From assembly GCA_913056365.1 (NCBI GenBank), contig CAJXLT010000021.1:1-42719 (forward strand): a stretch of DNA of 42,719 nucleotides. The letters run 5' to 3'. Of the stretch, positions 1 through 8,352 are shown in pieces (the first letter of the stretch is position 1; every line of letters begins with the position of its first letter). Source of the DNA: an uncultured Paenibacillaceae bacterium (GTDB taxonomy: Bacteria > Bacillota > Bacilli > Paenibacillales > K13). The notes below the pieces were generated by a model. It was not told where the DNA came from. It saw only the letters and a list, made by a program, of their open reading frames with translations, and made no database searches. The position numbers and the translations under genes are program-made.

Positions 1-34
1 GCTGATCATAACCGCATACCGGACAGGTATACAT
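1..34 (-). CDS. Start of a CPCC-type cysteine-rich small protein (partial)
   Basis: An ATG at 34 on the minus strand opens the reading MYTCPVCGYDQ, which runs off the left edge of the window. A run of Gs (GAGGGGGA) lies a few bases upstream and can serve as ribosome site. The CxxC opening after a tyrosine is typical of small Firmicutes zinc-ribbon proteins of the cysteine-rich CPCC family, whose function is not established. Only eleven codons are visible, so the family call rests on the N-terminal motif alone. A competing frame from an ATG at 80 gives a 24-codon peptide that stops inside this gene; I regard it as less likely to be a gene. Confidence 0.5.
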   Translation of the reverse strand, partial: MYTCPVCGYDQ

Positions 35-90
35 AGGAGTCCCCCTCGATTTTTTCTATCCCGTTTACTACTATCTTCATTGATGAACCG

Positions 91-131
91 ATAAAAGGAA
101 CCTTGAAAAGCTTGAGCCGATCAAGGTTCTT
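91..131 (-). terminator. Likely terminator of the pilus operon
   Basis: On the minus strand a stem of about 11 bp (core GAACCTTGA at 121-129 paired with 98-106, one wobble further out) with a 14-base loop is followed by TTTTAT. It lies about 135 bases past the stop of the last pilus gene and before the next small gene. The T tract is short, so termination may be partial. Confidence 0.6.
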
Positions 132-166
132 CATCAACTCCATTATTTACTACTGAAACGTGATAT

Positions 167-265
167 TCAACCATCTACTGTACACAACTCTCCTGCTAGT
201 CCATCACTACCAACTCTAATGTTAATAGCCAAGGGATCGTCTGACCTAACCCTTACATCTATTGC
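167..265 (-). pseudogene. Possible 3' remnant of a small gene behind the prepilin peptidase
   Basis: The frame directly following the prepilin peptidase stop stays open for 32 codons (begins AIDVRVRSDDPL, ends ELCTVDG) and then stops at 167. Its composition is coding-like, but it has no ATG, GTG or TTG with a ribosome site. A second short frame just downstream, from an ATG near 179 (MVEYHVSVVNNG, about 17 codons), also looks protein-like. Both could be decayed pieces of a former gene between the operon and the CPCC gene. The family is not recognised, and chance cannot be excluded for pieces this short. Confidence 0.22.
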
Positions 266-1069
266 TTATTCTAGTTCTAACAGCGACAGCAGCCACAGCT
301 GATAGCTGGCGGCTAGCGGTTCGCCCCACAAGTAGCCGATGATGCCGCCAAAGGCAAGGAACGGACCGAACGGGATCGCATCCCCTCGCTTGTATGTCCC
401 TATGAGACTTCGCCCCCCAATCAGGACCAATCCCGTCACGCTCGCGGCAAGAATAGCGATCACACTACCCTGCAAACCCGTGAACAGTCCTATGACTGCC
501 ATCAGTTTGATATCCCCTCCGCCCATGACGTCCTTCTTGTACACCTTCCAGCCGAACCACGCAAGCCCATACAGCGCTAGTCCGCCAGCTGCGAATGCTG
601 CCCAGTAGTTCCATAGAGGCAAGGGATGACTGATGAACCTGAACAGTGCGCCAGAGACGAGAGCAAATCCTATCAACTTATCAGGAATGATCCATTCTCT
701 TAGATCTGTGATCGCAGCAACGACAAGAATGCTAACAAAGAGCAACCCGACAGCCAGCTCCGGTACAATGCCCAACTGCCAGCCGACTACTGCGAAGCAA
801 GCGCCAGTCGCCAGCTCTCCCAACATATAGGCAGGAGAGATGGGCGAGTGACAATATCTGCACCGGCGTCGCAGCAGCACATAGCTGGCTACTGGAATCA
901 GGTCGAGAGGAGATAGCCGGTGACCGCACTGCGGGCAGTGCGAAGGCGGTGTCGCCACCGATCTGCCGCGCGGCATACGAATCGCGACAACGTTCAGAAA
1001 GCTCCCGACAAGCAGACCAAGCAAACCGCATAGCAGGATGACGTACAGATCGATCCACATGCCGCTCAT
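266..1069 (-). CDS. pilD: Prepilin peptidase / N-methyltransferase (PilD-type, A24 family)
   Basis: This is a polytopic membrane protein of 267 residues, the usual length for a bifunctional peptidase that cuts the leader from type IV prepilins and methylates the new N-terminus. After the first membrane helix there is a cytoplasmic loop with two CxxC pairs (CPQC and CRYC, about residues 45-75), the zinc-binding part found in bifunctional members. The two catalytic aspartates sit in ITDLREWIIP and in the GGGDIKLM (GxGD) motif. Its ATG overlaps the pilT stop as ATGA, so translation is probably coupled. It is the last gene of the long pilus operon and is followed by a terminator. It is the second A24 peptidase in the operon; the other (22112-22624) is short and Tad-like. 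This one probably processes PilA and the minor pilins. Confidence 0.93.
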   Translation of the reverse strand: MSGMWIDLYVILLCGLLGLLVGSFLNVVAIRMPRGRSVATPPSHCPQCGHRLSPLDLIPVASYVLLRRRCRYCHSPISPAYMLGELATGACFAVVGWQLGIVPELAVGLLFVSILVVAAITDLREWIIPDKLIGFALVSGALFRFISHPLPLWNYWAAFAAGGLALYGLAWFGWKVYKKDVMGGGDIKLMAVIGLFTGLQGSVIAILAASVTGLVLIGGRSLIGTYKRGDAIPFGPFLAFGGIIGYLWGEPLAASYQLWLLSLLELE

Positions 1070-2115
1070 GTCAGCTCCACCAATCCCGAGAGTGCAGCCG
1101 TTGCTGCTTCTTCTGTCACTAGCCGCTTCATCAGCAGGTCACGTATGGCCATCTCCATCGATTGCATGCCCTTCACCTGGCTCGTCTGCAGTACGGAGCG
1201 TATCTGGTGTACCTTCTCCGATCTTATGAGATTGGCGATGGCAGGCGTATTTATGAGCAATTCTACGGAGGCTACTCGTCCTCTTCCATCCCTGAGCGGG
1301 ATTAACCGCTGTGCCATGACCGCTAACAACACCGAGGATAATTGCTGGCGAACCTGCTGCTGGCCTTCTGGCGGGAACACATTGAGGATGCGGTCAATGG
1401 TCTGCTGTGCGTCGCTTGTGTGCAATGTGCCCAGGACAAGATGCCCGGTTTCGGCTGCGGTCAGCGCGATCGAAATCGTCTCCACGTCGCGCATCTCTCC
1501 GATTAGAATCACGTCCGGGTCCTGACGAAGCGCTCCCTTCAACGCCAAGGCGAAGCTCTCTGAATCTCTGCCGATCTCGCGCTGGTTGAAGATCGATTGC
1601 TTATGTGTGTGAATAAATTCTATCGGGTCCTCAAGGGTCAGGATATGGTAATCACGTGTATCGTTAATATAATCGAGAATGGCGGCAAGACTTGTCGTCT
1701 TGCCGCTTCCGGTAGGTCCGGTCACGAGCAATAAGCCCTGACGCTTATGGGCCAGCTCTCTAAGTGCAGCGGGCAGGCCCAACTGCTCCAGCTTCGGAAT
1801 ATCTGTCGCCAGCAGCCGGATGACCAGACTGACCGTGCCTTTCTGCAGGAAGGCGCTGACCCGGTAACGGGCCCGTGTGTCATCGGTGTAGGAGAATTCA
1901 AGCTGCCCCTTGTCTAGCAACCGCTCGAATTGCAACTCGTTCATAATTTCCTTCGCCAGCTCATGGGACTCCCGCTGGGTGAGCAACGGTGATTGGGGCA
2001 GCGGCCGCAGCCGACCATTCACCCTGAACATCGCATACGCACCGGTCGTAATATGAATGTCGGAAGCCTGTATGTCCTTGGCAAAGTCAAGCAGCTTCTG
2101 AACCGATAGCACCAT
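1066..2115 (-). CDS. pilT: Type IV pilus retraction ATPase PilT
   Basis: A 349-residue hexameric secretion ATPase that powers pilus retraction and twitching in characterised systems. Walker A is GPTGSGKT (about 133-140), the Asp box follows at LTLEDPIEF, Walker B is DVILIGE (about 201-207) and the His box is around GTLHTSDA. A C-terminal AIANLIR resembles the AIRNLIRE retraction signature of PilT. It lacks the large N-terminal domain and the zinc tetracysteine of PilB. Start ATG at 2115; it lies six bases after the kinase gene and overlaps pilD by four bases. Its presence predicts a dynamic, retractile pilus rather than a static fibre. Confidence 0.93.
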   Translation of the reverse strand: MVLSVQKLLDFAKDIQASDIHITTGAYAMFRVNGRLRPLPQSPLLTQRESHELAKEIMNELQFERLLDKGQLEFSYTDDTRARYRVSAFLQKGTVSLVIRLLATDIPKLEQLGLPAALRELAHKRQGLLLVTGPTGSGKTTSLAAILDYINDTRDYHILTLEDPIEFIHTHKQSIFNQREIGRDSESFALALKGALRQDPDVILIGEMRDVETISIALTAAETGHLVLGTLHTSDAQQTIDRILNVFPPEGQQQVRQQLSSVLLAVMAQRLIPLRDGRGRVASVELLINTPAIANLIRSEKVHQIRSVLQTSQVKGMQSMEMAIRDLLMKRLVTEEAATAALSGLVELT

Positions 2116-2121
2116 GCGTGT

Positions 2122-3018
2122 CTACCCCTTTCCTTGCAGCTGTCTTCGCAGCCGTTGCCAAGGAGTCAGCGCCCGGCGCGCCGCTGCTTCCAGCGCCTGC
2201 TTGGTCTCCGCTGCCGACTGGAATCTGTGCGACCGGTCATAGGCGAGCAGCCGGTTCAAGATACGCGCCGTATCGCGTGTCATGCCTCCTGCTCTGGCCT
2301 TCACGGCAGTCTGTGCGAAATAATGCAGCTTCCCCTTATTCAGCAGAACGTGCATCAATGCGCCAAGTCCGTACAAATCGGTACGCACATCGGACTGTTC
2401 CTGCTCGAATTGCTCTGGAGCGGCAAAGCCGGTTGTGCCAAGCTGTACCGTATCCAGTAATCCGTCCGGCTTGTAGCGTCTGGCGCTGCCGAAATCGATC
2501 AGGTGAACGCGTCCCGCTGCATCGAGCAGCAGATTGCCCGGCTTCAAATCCCGGTATATGACCGGATGCGGCGTCAGGGTATGCAAGTATGTCAATATAT
2601 CGCATAGCTGCATAGACCATTCCAGCACTGTTAGCTCATTTACCCTTCTGCCCGAGCTCTCGAAGCGCTCCTGAATCGTCTCCCCCGCCACGTAGTCGGT
2701 CACGAGACAGCCTGCAGGCGCGGCTTCGCTCGGCACTATATAATCCACAATCGATGGCACGAATGGATGGTTCAGCGTGACCAGCACATCCCGCTCCCGC
2801 ATGAAGTCGATGGGTGCATGCTCCTTATAGCGCTTGACCACCCGCAGCTTGCCACCTAGCTGGATGTCTTCGACCAAGTACACGACGGCTTCCATTCCTT
2901 GGCCTAATGTTTTGATAATCCGATATCTGGAAGCCAGCAATACCGGCTCCGGCGCAAGTGTCAGATGCCCTCCCGCACGAGGAGGCGTTCCTCTGACGGT
3001 TACCACTTTCCGATCCAT
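2122..3018 (-). CDS. Serine/threonine protein kinase (Hanks type), soluble
   Basis: A 298-residue protein consisting of a kinase domain only. The glycine loop is LGQGMEA (about 38-44, third glycine replaced by Ala), the ATP-binding lysine is in VVKRY (K62), the catalytic loop is YRDLKPGN (155-162; His of HRD is Tyr), DFG is at 175-177, and the activation segment ends GFAAPEQ. No membrane helix or PASTA repeats are seen, unlike PrkC-type kinases, so it should act in the cytoplasm. Its start overlaps the upstream TadE-like gene by 19 bases; an AGGAGG lies 12 bases before the ATG, somewhat far. An FHA (phosphothreonine-binding) protein is encoded in the same operon at 20379-22115, so the two are natural candidates for one phosphorylation circuit controlling pilus assembly. 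That link is inference from co-location. Confidence 0.88.
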   Translation of the reverse strand: MDRKVVTVRGTPPRAGGHLTLAPEPVLLASRYRIIKTLGQGMEAVVYLVEDIQLGGKLRVVKRYKEHAPIDFMRERDVLVTLNHPFVPSIVDYIVPSEAAPAGCLVTDYVAGETIQERFESSGRRVNELTVLEWSMQLCDILTYLHTLTPHPVIYRDLKPGNLLLDAAGRVHLIDFGSARRYKPDGLLDTVQLGTTGFAAPEQFEQEQSDVRTDLYGLGALMHVLLNKGKLHYFAQTAVKARAGGMTRDTARILNRLLAYDRSHRFQSAAETKQALEAAARRALTPWQRLRRQLQGKG

Positions 3019-3569
3019 TGGCGCTCATACCCTCCTATCCTGAACTCGAAATCCTGGCGCTTGAACGGCACAGGGATCGTCGTCTTATATGTAATAACGA
3101 CCTCCACCATCTTGTCGGCGAAGGTTGCCTTCTCGACAGTAATGCTGTCCTGACGGAAGAGGGCATGCTCCTCGAATTCCTTCAGCCTTACGTCAACGAG
3201 GACAAGCTTGCCCAAGTCGTCCGTTACCTCCTGCGCCCCTGAGCTTAAGCCTTCCAGCATCTCGCCTAATCCGTTGTCAGAATTGGCGGATTGCGCAGCC
3301 TTAATGAATTGCCGCATCGCCTCGATGTCAGAATGCTCCTCCGCCAAGTAAAAGTAAGCCCTATCGAACAAGTTGGCTGCCCTTGCGCTATAGGAGGTCG
3401 TGCTGTAAGCCAGCTCGTTGGCGAAAGCGAATATAATCGACAGCTTGATTAGAGTGATCAAGAACAACAGCATAATCAAGTAAGCCGGCAGCACGATGCC
3501 CGACTCCAGTACGAGCGTTCCCTTCTGCGTCTTGAAAAAACGGGCAATCGGATGTTTCACCTGTATCAT
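3000..3569 (-). CDS. TadE-like pseudopilin
   Basis: A 189-residue protein with a prepilin-like N-terminus: a basic leader ending TQKG, then TLVLES with Glu at position +5, then one hydrophobic helix (about residues 22-45) and a soluble C-terminal part. This is the layout of TadE-type pseudopilins, which are cut by a Tad prepilin peptidase and needed for Flp pilus assembly. The C-terminal part is alpha then beta rich and has no recognised catalytic motif. Start ATG at 3569 with GTAGAGG directly upstream. It lies 10 bases after the TadG-like gene and overlaps the kinase gene. It is one of two TadE-like genes flanking the TadG-like gene. Confidence 0.72.
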   Translation of the reverse strand: MIQVKHPIARFFKTQKGTLVLESGIVLPAYLIMLLFLITLIKLSIIFAFANELAYSTTSYSARAANLFDRAYFYLAEEHSDIEAMRQFIKAAQSANSDNGLGEMLEGLSSGAQEVTDDLGKLVLVDVRLKEFEEHALFRQDSITVEKATFADKMVEVVITYKTTIPVPFKRQDFEFRIGGYERQWIGKW

Positions 3570-3579
3570 CCTCTACTTC

Positions 3580-6072
3580 TTAGTAACTCAATTGCATACG
3601 CTTGTTCAGCTTGTAACGATTGCCCTCCACACGGGACGACGTATCTCCCCCATAATCCAGCCAGCGGAATACCTGCGGCAAGAACCACAGCTTCATGGAG
3701 AGATCGACCTCGGTGTCGATTCTCGTATATTTGCTATACAGATCGAACCGCGGGTCCTTCACCTGAATGATAGATTGCAGTCGATTGATTTTTTCTTCCG
3801 CGTTGCTCTGCGTGCCTAGGAAAAATCTCAAGTAATCCTTGTACTTCCAACCGAGCTCCGGAAATCCCTTATATAGCGGAATTCGTTCCCCTTGCTTCAG
3901 GCACGCCATATCCATGAAGGAATCGAAGATCGCCATCACTAGCAAAATAATGTAGCCAATGCCGAACGGAATCGCCCGAATAGGCGCATACTCCTTGGCT
4001 ACGACCATGTGGGCAAAGTTAAGACCGAGACGCATTAAATAGACATAGCCCATGACCGCCTTGTAGTTGTCGCCAGGTGTATGACTGCCTTGAATGACGT
4101 ATTCCACCTCTTCATCGAACAGCAGATTGTATGCCGTAAAGTCCGTCTTCGCCATATCCCCTGTCTTCATCCGCAGCAGCGCGTATTCATTAATGAGCAG
4201 ATTATCCCCGCTGTCCAGATTGGCGGCAATGGATGCCATCTTCTCGTCCAGCATGTCGCCGCCGTTCTTCGCAATTTCCGTCGGTTCTGATCCTTGTTGG
4301 ATTTCTTCCAGACTGACGTCACTCGTAGCCGCCGCAAACTTCTGATGAATGCCGGCCATCCGATTGTACTTTTCCAAGTAAAGTTGATAGTTGGCTGTTG
4401 ACGAGGCGAATTGCCCCACATTGAACAGATCGTCGAAGCAGTTACTGACACTGTTGAACATGGCCATTACCTCCGCGCGGTCCTTTCTCGCCTCATCACT
4501 TTCCCGCTTGAGCTTGTCTACCGTATCCTTCACTTGACTCAAGCTATTCTCAAATCCTGTTGAAAAGGTAATCAATTGCAGAACCGATGCATAATCCTTC
4601 AGCTTCTGCGCATCGAAGGTGTCCGCTGGCGAATTCTCTATCGTGAAATCACCTGGATTGGACGCTTGCAGCAGATGGGCAATTTTTTTCTCGCTCTGCG
4701 AGATAGCCAACTCTAGCGATTCCTTGGAACCAGAGTAATTAAACGGCTCCTGGTCTTCCCTCACAGGCTTGCCACCGTCAACAATAGGTCCTTTCCATTC
4801 ATCGGCCCGGGTTTTCAGATTGGAGACTGCCGTCGCGGCGTCCTTGAGACCCGCTTTGACCGCCTCCAGATCTTGCGTCAGCTGGGAAGGGCCACCGTCA
4901 GCTACCTCTTTTTTCTGTTTCTCAAGTTTGGCATTCAGCTTGTCCTGCGCCTCCTTGACGGCTGTTCCACAAGAGCTGCAGGAGCCGAAGAAGCCTGCCT
5001 TGAGCTTGTCCCCTACAATCGATCTCGTGTCCTTCCGGCGTTCTTCCGCTGCTTGTGCGGCATTGTCATACGCCCCTTCATTCTGGCGTGTATTGTACGG
5101 ATCACCGCCCGCATTGTGTGCGTCGATGCGCTTCGAAGCCGCAATCGCTTTGTCCAGACTGGATTGGCTAGCTGTCATGGATTTCAACTCTGTCTGGATA
5201 TTACCGAAGGAGGTGCCGGCGTCTTCGATCCAGCGTTTGGCAATTAAGTACATGCCTAGGTACGCATTGACGTTCTCCTTCAATTCTGGATTCTCGGCAA
5301 CTTCGGCCAAATTGTCTGTATCCGCTTCGTTCACCAAGTCCAAATATTGCTGATAAATCGTAGCGCGTATATAGATCAGTACGTAAGTAATGATCGGAGC
5401 GATCGGCAGCTTCGTCGTATAGTTCATACGGAAGCCTTTGGCAACAGCATAGGAAATAAACTGCGGTGTCAGCGAGGTGCTTTCATATTCGTCCTCAATC
5501 GCATCAAGTCCCAGCTTCAGCTCGTCAATCGTATCCTGAATAATCTTGTTGTCCTTCTCCATATTATCAAGCGCCTTGGTCTCGGAAGAGTTAGCCTTCA
5601 GCTTGCTCGCCATCTCGCTCAGCGGGTCAAGCATGGCTAGTGAGAATTCAAGCGGTCCCTTATATTTCATGTCGTCGAGCACTTGCATCGTGAATACGTT
5701 GCGGTCGGCCAGTGTCAAGGCGACGTCCTCATTCTCGTTGAACATCGTCTCCTCCACCTGCAAGTTCAAGAAATCGCCACTTCCGCCCAACGGCACTGTT
5801 ACGTTCCGGTCCACTACGTCCCGCAGCATCTCGTTCAGATTGGCATCCTTGAATATGTTCGTACCATAGACACCATACTTCTCTTGCAGCTCGCGGTCAT
5901 ACGTTGACAGAATCGATCGGTTCGCAGCTGCGAGTGACCGCTCAACGACCAGATTCGCTGCCATAATTCTCGCGTAATCAATCAGCACTGCCTGAAAAAA
6001 GAAAATAGCCGTTAACATAATGAGAAGAAACAGCGAGACTGAACCCTTATTGTTCTTCCAAAACTTCCTCAT
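3580..6072 (-). CDS. Large TadG-like exported pilus protein
   Basis: About 830 residues. The N-terminus reads NNKGSVSLFLLIMLTAIFFF, a prepilin-like segment with a hydrophobic helix but Phe rather than Glu at +5, followed by LIDYARIMAANLVVERSL, typical of TadG/DUF5702-like proteins of Bacillota. A long helical, charged middle has probable coiled coils; there are a CSSC pair near the middle and a C-terminal hydrophobic stretch (IPFGIGYIILLVMAIF). I chose ATG 6072 over GTG 6093 because AGAGG lies seven bases before the ATG and little precedes the GTG. It sits between two TadE-like genes, the standard TadE/TadG grouping. Its role would be anchoring or assembling the Flp pilus at the cell envelope. 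The family name is inference from the N-terminus and context. Confidence 0.65.
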   Translation of the reverse strand: MRKFWKNNKGSVSLFLLIMLTAIFFFQAVLIDYARIMAANLVVERSLAAANRSILSTYDRELQEKYGVYGTNIFKDANLNEMLRDVVDRNVTVPLGGSGDFLNLQVEETMFNENEDVALTLADRNVFTMQVLDDMKYKGPLEFSLAMLDPLSEMASKLKANSSETKALDNMEKDNKIIQDTIDELKLGLDAIEDEYESTSLTPQFISYAVAKGFRMNYTTKLPIAPIITYVLIYIRATIYQQYLDLVNEADTDNLAEVAENPELKENVNAYLGMYLIAKRWIEDAGTSFGNIQTELKSMTASQSSLDKAIAASKRIDAHNAGGDPYNTRQNEGAYDNAAQAAEERRKDTRSIVGDKLKAGFFGSCSSCGTAVKEAQDKLNAKLEKQKKEVADGGPSQLTQDLEAVKAGLKDAATAVSNLKTRADEWKGPIVDGGKPVREDQEPFNYSGSKESLELAISQSEKKIAHLLQASNPGDFTIENSPADTFDAQKLKDYASVLQLITFSTGFENSLSQVKDTVDKLKRESDEARKDRAEVMAMFNSVSNCFDDLFNVGQFASSTANYQLYLEKYNRMAGIHQKFAAATSDVSLEEIQQGSEPTEIAKNGGDMLDEKMASIAANLDSGDNLLINEYALLRMKTGDMAKTDFTAYNLLFDEEVEYVIQGSHTPGDNYKAVMGYVYLMRLGLNFAHMVVAKEYAPIRAIPFGIGYIILLVMAIFDSFMDMACLKQGERIPLYKGFPELGWKYKDYLRFFLGTQSNAEEKINRLQSIIQVKDPRFDLYSKYTRIDTEVDLSMKLWFLPQVFRWLDYGGDTSSRVEGNRYKLNKRMQLSY

Positions 6073-6096
6073 TTCCAACCTCTTTTCCGGCACTGC

Positions 6097-6744
6097 TTAT
6101 GGAATCAGTGACTTGATGAAATCGAAAATTTTCGAAAATGAACTTTGCGTTGCAGAAAGCGAATTTTTCTCCTTCCTGAGCGCATAGGAGAATGCAAAAT
6201 CGATATAACGCGCAAATTCCGTCGAGTCCATTACTTCCGTTACAGCCTCCGCATAAATCTTGCCGTTGTCTTTTTTGCCTGGAACGAAATAGGTAATGAA
6301 GGGGGAGACCTTCATCGGGTGCTCCAGCCTGACGACGACAAATTGCCGAATCACTTTATTCTGGAGCTCCACCGTTCCAGACATACCCTCCGGTATCCCT
6401 CTAATGCCGCGCGCCAGCTTCTGCTCCTGAATCGATCCTCCGGTATAGTCCGCATGTCCAGTAGCCGGAATATCGACGGTCACGCTGCCATTATCGGATA
6501 TGCGCCAGTACAGCGGTAGTCGGCCCTCAGCAGGACTCATGTGCCAATGTGTAGCAATGCGCTCTGCGGCAACGGACGCATGAATATGCAGCGTCGTCAG
6601 CTGGTAGACATATAATGCGAATAAGATAAACGCCACATTCGCCAGCAACAGAATCGGGAAAATCATCGTCGCTTCGATTGTAAACATACCTCGATTGCCG
6701 CGAATCAATCGCTGCATGCCTCGATAAGCATGACTGCTCGTCAT
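6097..6744 (-). CDS. TadE-like pseudopilin
   Basis: About 215 residues from the ATG at 6744, which is preceded by AAGGTG; a TTG eleven codons upstream has no ribosome site. The basic leader ends GNRG and is followed by MFTIEATMIFPILLL, giving Glu at +5 of the predicted mature protein and one membrane helix. This matches the TadE-like pattern (motif TIEA then F/P in the helix). The soluble part has beta-strand character and no known catalytic residues. It lies 24 bases before the TadG-like gene start, with the degenerate receiver gene upstream. It is probably processed by the TadV-like peptidase of the same operon. Confidence 0.72.
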   Translation of the reverse strand: MTSSHAYRGMQRLIRGNRGMFTIEATMIFPILLLANVAFILFALYVYQLTTLHIHASVAAERIATHWHMSPAEGRLPLYWRISDNGSVTVDIPATGHADYTGGSIQEQKLARGIRGIPEGMSGTVELQNKVIRQFVVVRLEHPMKVSPFITYFVPGKKDNGKIYAEAVTEVMDSTEFARYIDFAFSYALRKEKNSLSATQSSFSKIFDFIKSLIP

Positions 6745-6816
6745 TCTCTCGCACCTTCTTCCTCGCGAAGCGGACAACCTTCTCCGTTCTTCATGACAGC
6801 TCGTCCCGCTTGCGTG

Positions 6817-8352
6817 TTACGACCGGCTCGACCTGGCGCCGATAGTTTCCTCGATCCAGCCTACCAATTCGAAGAACCCTTCCAGCGTGAAGGTAAGCGA
6901 CTGCTTCTCGTTCAAGCTGCCCATCTCAATATCGAGCCTGTTCTCTCCCTCTGTGCAGACGACCATGTATTGCTTGGTCTCACCGTCAATATCTTCATTC
7001 CAGCTGCACATGTGGGTTCTTGTCATCCGCTTGCGCACTTGAACCTCCGCCTCAGATGAAGCACGCAGTCTGTCAGAGAGCGACGTGTCGGCATTCGCCG
7101 CGAGTTCATTCCTCTCCGTCGTTCCGGTATTGACGGGAACCGGCATTTGCGCCATCATTCGCTGCATTTGCTCCAGCATCGCGCTCATCGTTCCCAGCTC
7201 AGCTTCCCGCTCCTTCTCCGTCTGCTCTTGCTCCGTCTGAAGCACGTCCTCGCGTACAGCTTGTTCTTCCTTCATTGTTGTACCCTCCTGATTCAATGTG
7301 TGGTGGTTCGCTTCCGCTTGCACTTGCAGGGACACTTCCTCCCTCGGTTCAGCTGCTGGAGACGGTGTCTCCACAGCAGTCTCGGGCATTGCTTGCTGCG
7401 ATTCCTCTACCGAATGCAGCATTGGTTCGGTCTCCTCATTATCCAGATTAGCGGCTTGTAGAACATCGGTTGCCGTCTCGCGTTCTGCCACGGCCGTCAG
7501 CGTATCTGTCATCGCCGTCGCTTCTGTCTCCACATTGCTAGTCGATTCTACGCTGTGGGAGGTCGGGGAGGTCGCGATCTTCAGCTCACTTCTCGTCGGT
7601 TCCTTGTGTGCGAAGCTGATTCCGCTATTCATATGCACAGCTTCCGCAAGCGACTGCGGCTGTCCGAGCTCGACAGTTAACGGAATGTCGTGCAGCAACG
7701 AGCGCGGCTGCTGCTCGGACTGAATCGTCATAACCGCAACAGGAATATGCAGCTGTCGGTCCACAGGAGCGGCAGCTTGATCTGCGGCATGCGCGAGCGG
7801 CTCCTGTGCAGCTATATCGCGAATAGGCTGCCGTATAGCCATGTGGTCAGCCGGTTCGGGATCCGGCTTGCCTGTCTGTGGCAAGACTGTCTCCGGTATG
7901 GATGTCTCCGCCACGGACGTAGACTCGTCTTCCTCCACTTCCGTATGTGCATGTTGCTGTTCTCCCCATGCCGGCTGCTGATCCAACGCTTCGCTATGCT
8001 TATCTACACACTCCCGCACATCTTCTGCGTTGAACGGCTTGAGCAAGTACCCGGCCGCTCCGAGACGCACAGCCGCCATAATAGCGTCCTGTTGCGCACT
8101 GGAGCAGCAGATGATAATCTGTGCGCGCAAGGACGCGGCCAGTAGCTCGCGCAGCATGCCCGTGCCTTCATCCTGTGAGGCTGGCATACTCAGAAAGATC
8201 ATATCTGCATCCAGTTCCTTGCAGCGCTGCACAATCTCTGTGCTCTGATCCAGCTCTCCAGCCACCTTGTGTCCTTGCTTCAACAATATCTCCTTCAATA
8301 GCTGTCTCGTAAATCGGGAATCATCAATAACGACAAATTGATAGCTTGTCAT
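6817..8352 (-). CDS. Degenerate response-regulator (pseudo-receiver) protein with long disordered linker
   Basis: 511 residues in three parts. Residues 1-120 form a CheY-like receiver with the acidic pair IDDSR (D10, D11) and the conserved lysine in LLKPF. The phosphoacceptor region reads DADMIFLSMP, so Ser55 stands where Asp is expected and the loop before MP is two residues short. It should not be phosphorylated in the usual way. Residues about 125-430 are low complexity, rich in Glu, Gln, Thr and Ala. The C-terminal 75 residues form a small folded-looking domain (contains MCSWNEDIDG and LEGFFELVGWIE) that I do not recognise. There is no DNA-binding domain. Start ATG 8352 has AGGAGG upstream and overlaps the PilX-like gene by four bases. 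It may be a scaffold or localisation factor between the two pilus systems; that is inference. Confidence 0.75.
   Translation of the reverse strand: MTSYQFVVIDDSRFTRQLLKEILLKQGHKVAGELDQSTEIVQRCKELDADMIFLSMPASQDEGTGMLRELLAASLRAQIIICCSSAQQDAIMAAVRLGAAGYLLKPFNAEDVRECVDKHSEALDQQPAWGEQQHAHTEVEEDESTSVAETSIPETVLPQTGKPDPEPADHMAIRQPIRDIAAQEPLAHAADQAAAPVDRQLHIPVAVMTIQSEQQPRSLLHDIPLTVELGQPQSLAEAVHMNSGISFAHKEPTRSELKIATSPTSHSVESTSNVETEATAMTDTLTAVAERETATDVLQAANLDNEETEPMLHSVEESQQAMPETAVETPSPAAEPREEVSLQVQAEANHHTLNQEGTTMKEEQAVREDVLQTEQEQTEKEREAELGTMSAMLEQMQRMMAQMPVPVNTGTTERNELAANADTSLSDRLRASSEAEVQVRKRMTRTHMCSWNEDIDGETKQYMVVCTEGENRLDIEMGSLNEKQSLTFTLEGFFELVGWIEETIGARSSRS

Noticed and set aside
3018-3028. ATG at 3028 with AGGAGG two bases upstream as an alternative start near the kinase gene
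   Set aside because: It is out of frame with the kinase and opens a 67-codon frame without recognisable content; spacing to the AGGAGG is too short.
4769-5353. Plus-strand open frame of 194 codons opposite the TadG-like gene
   Set aside because: Ser/Ala-rich shadow of the helical TadG-like region, no start context.
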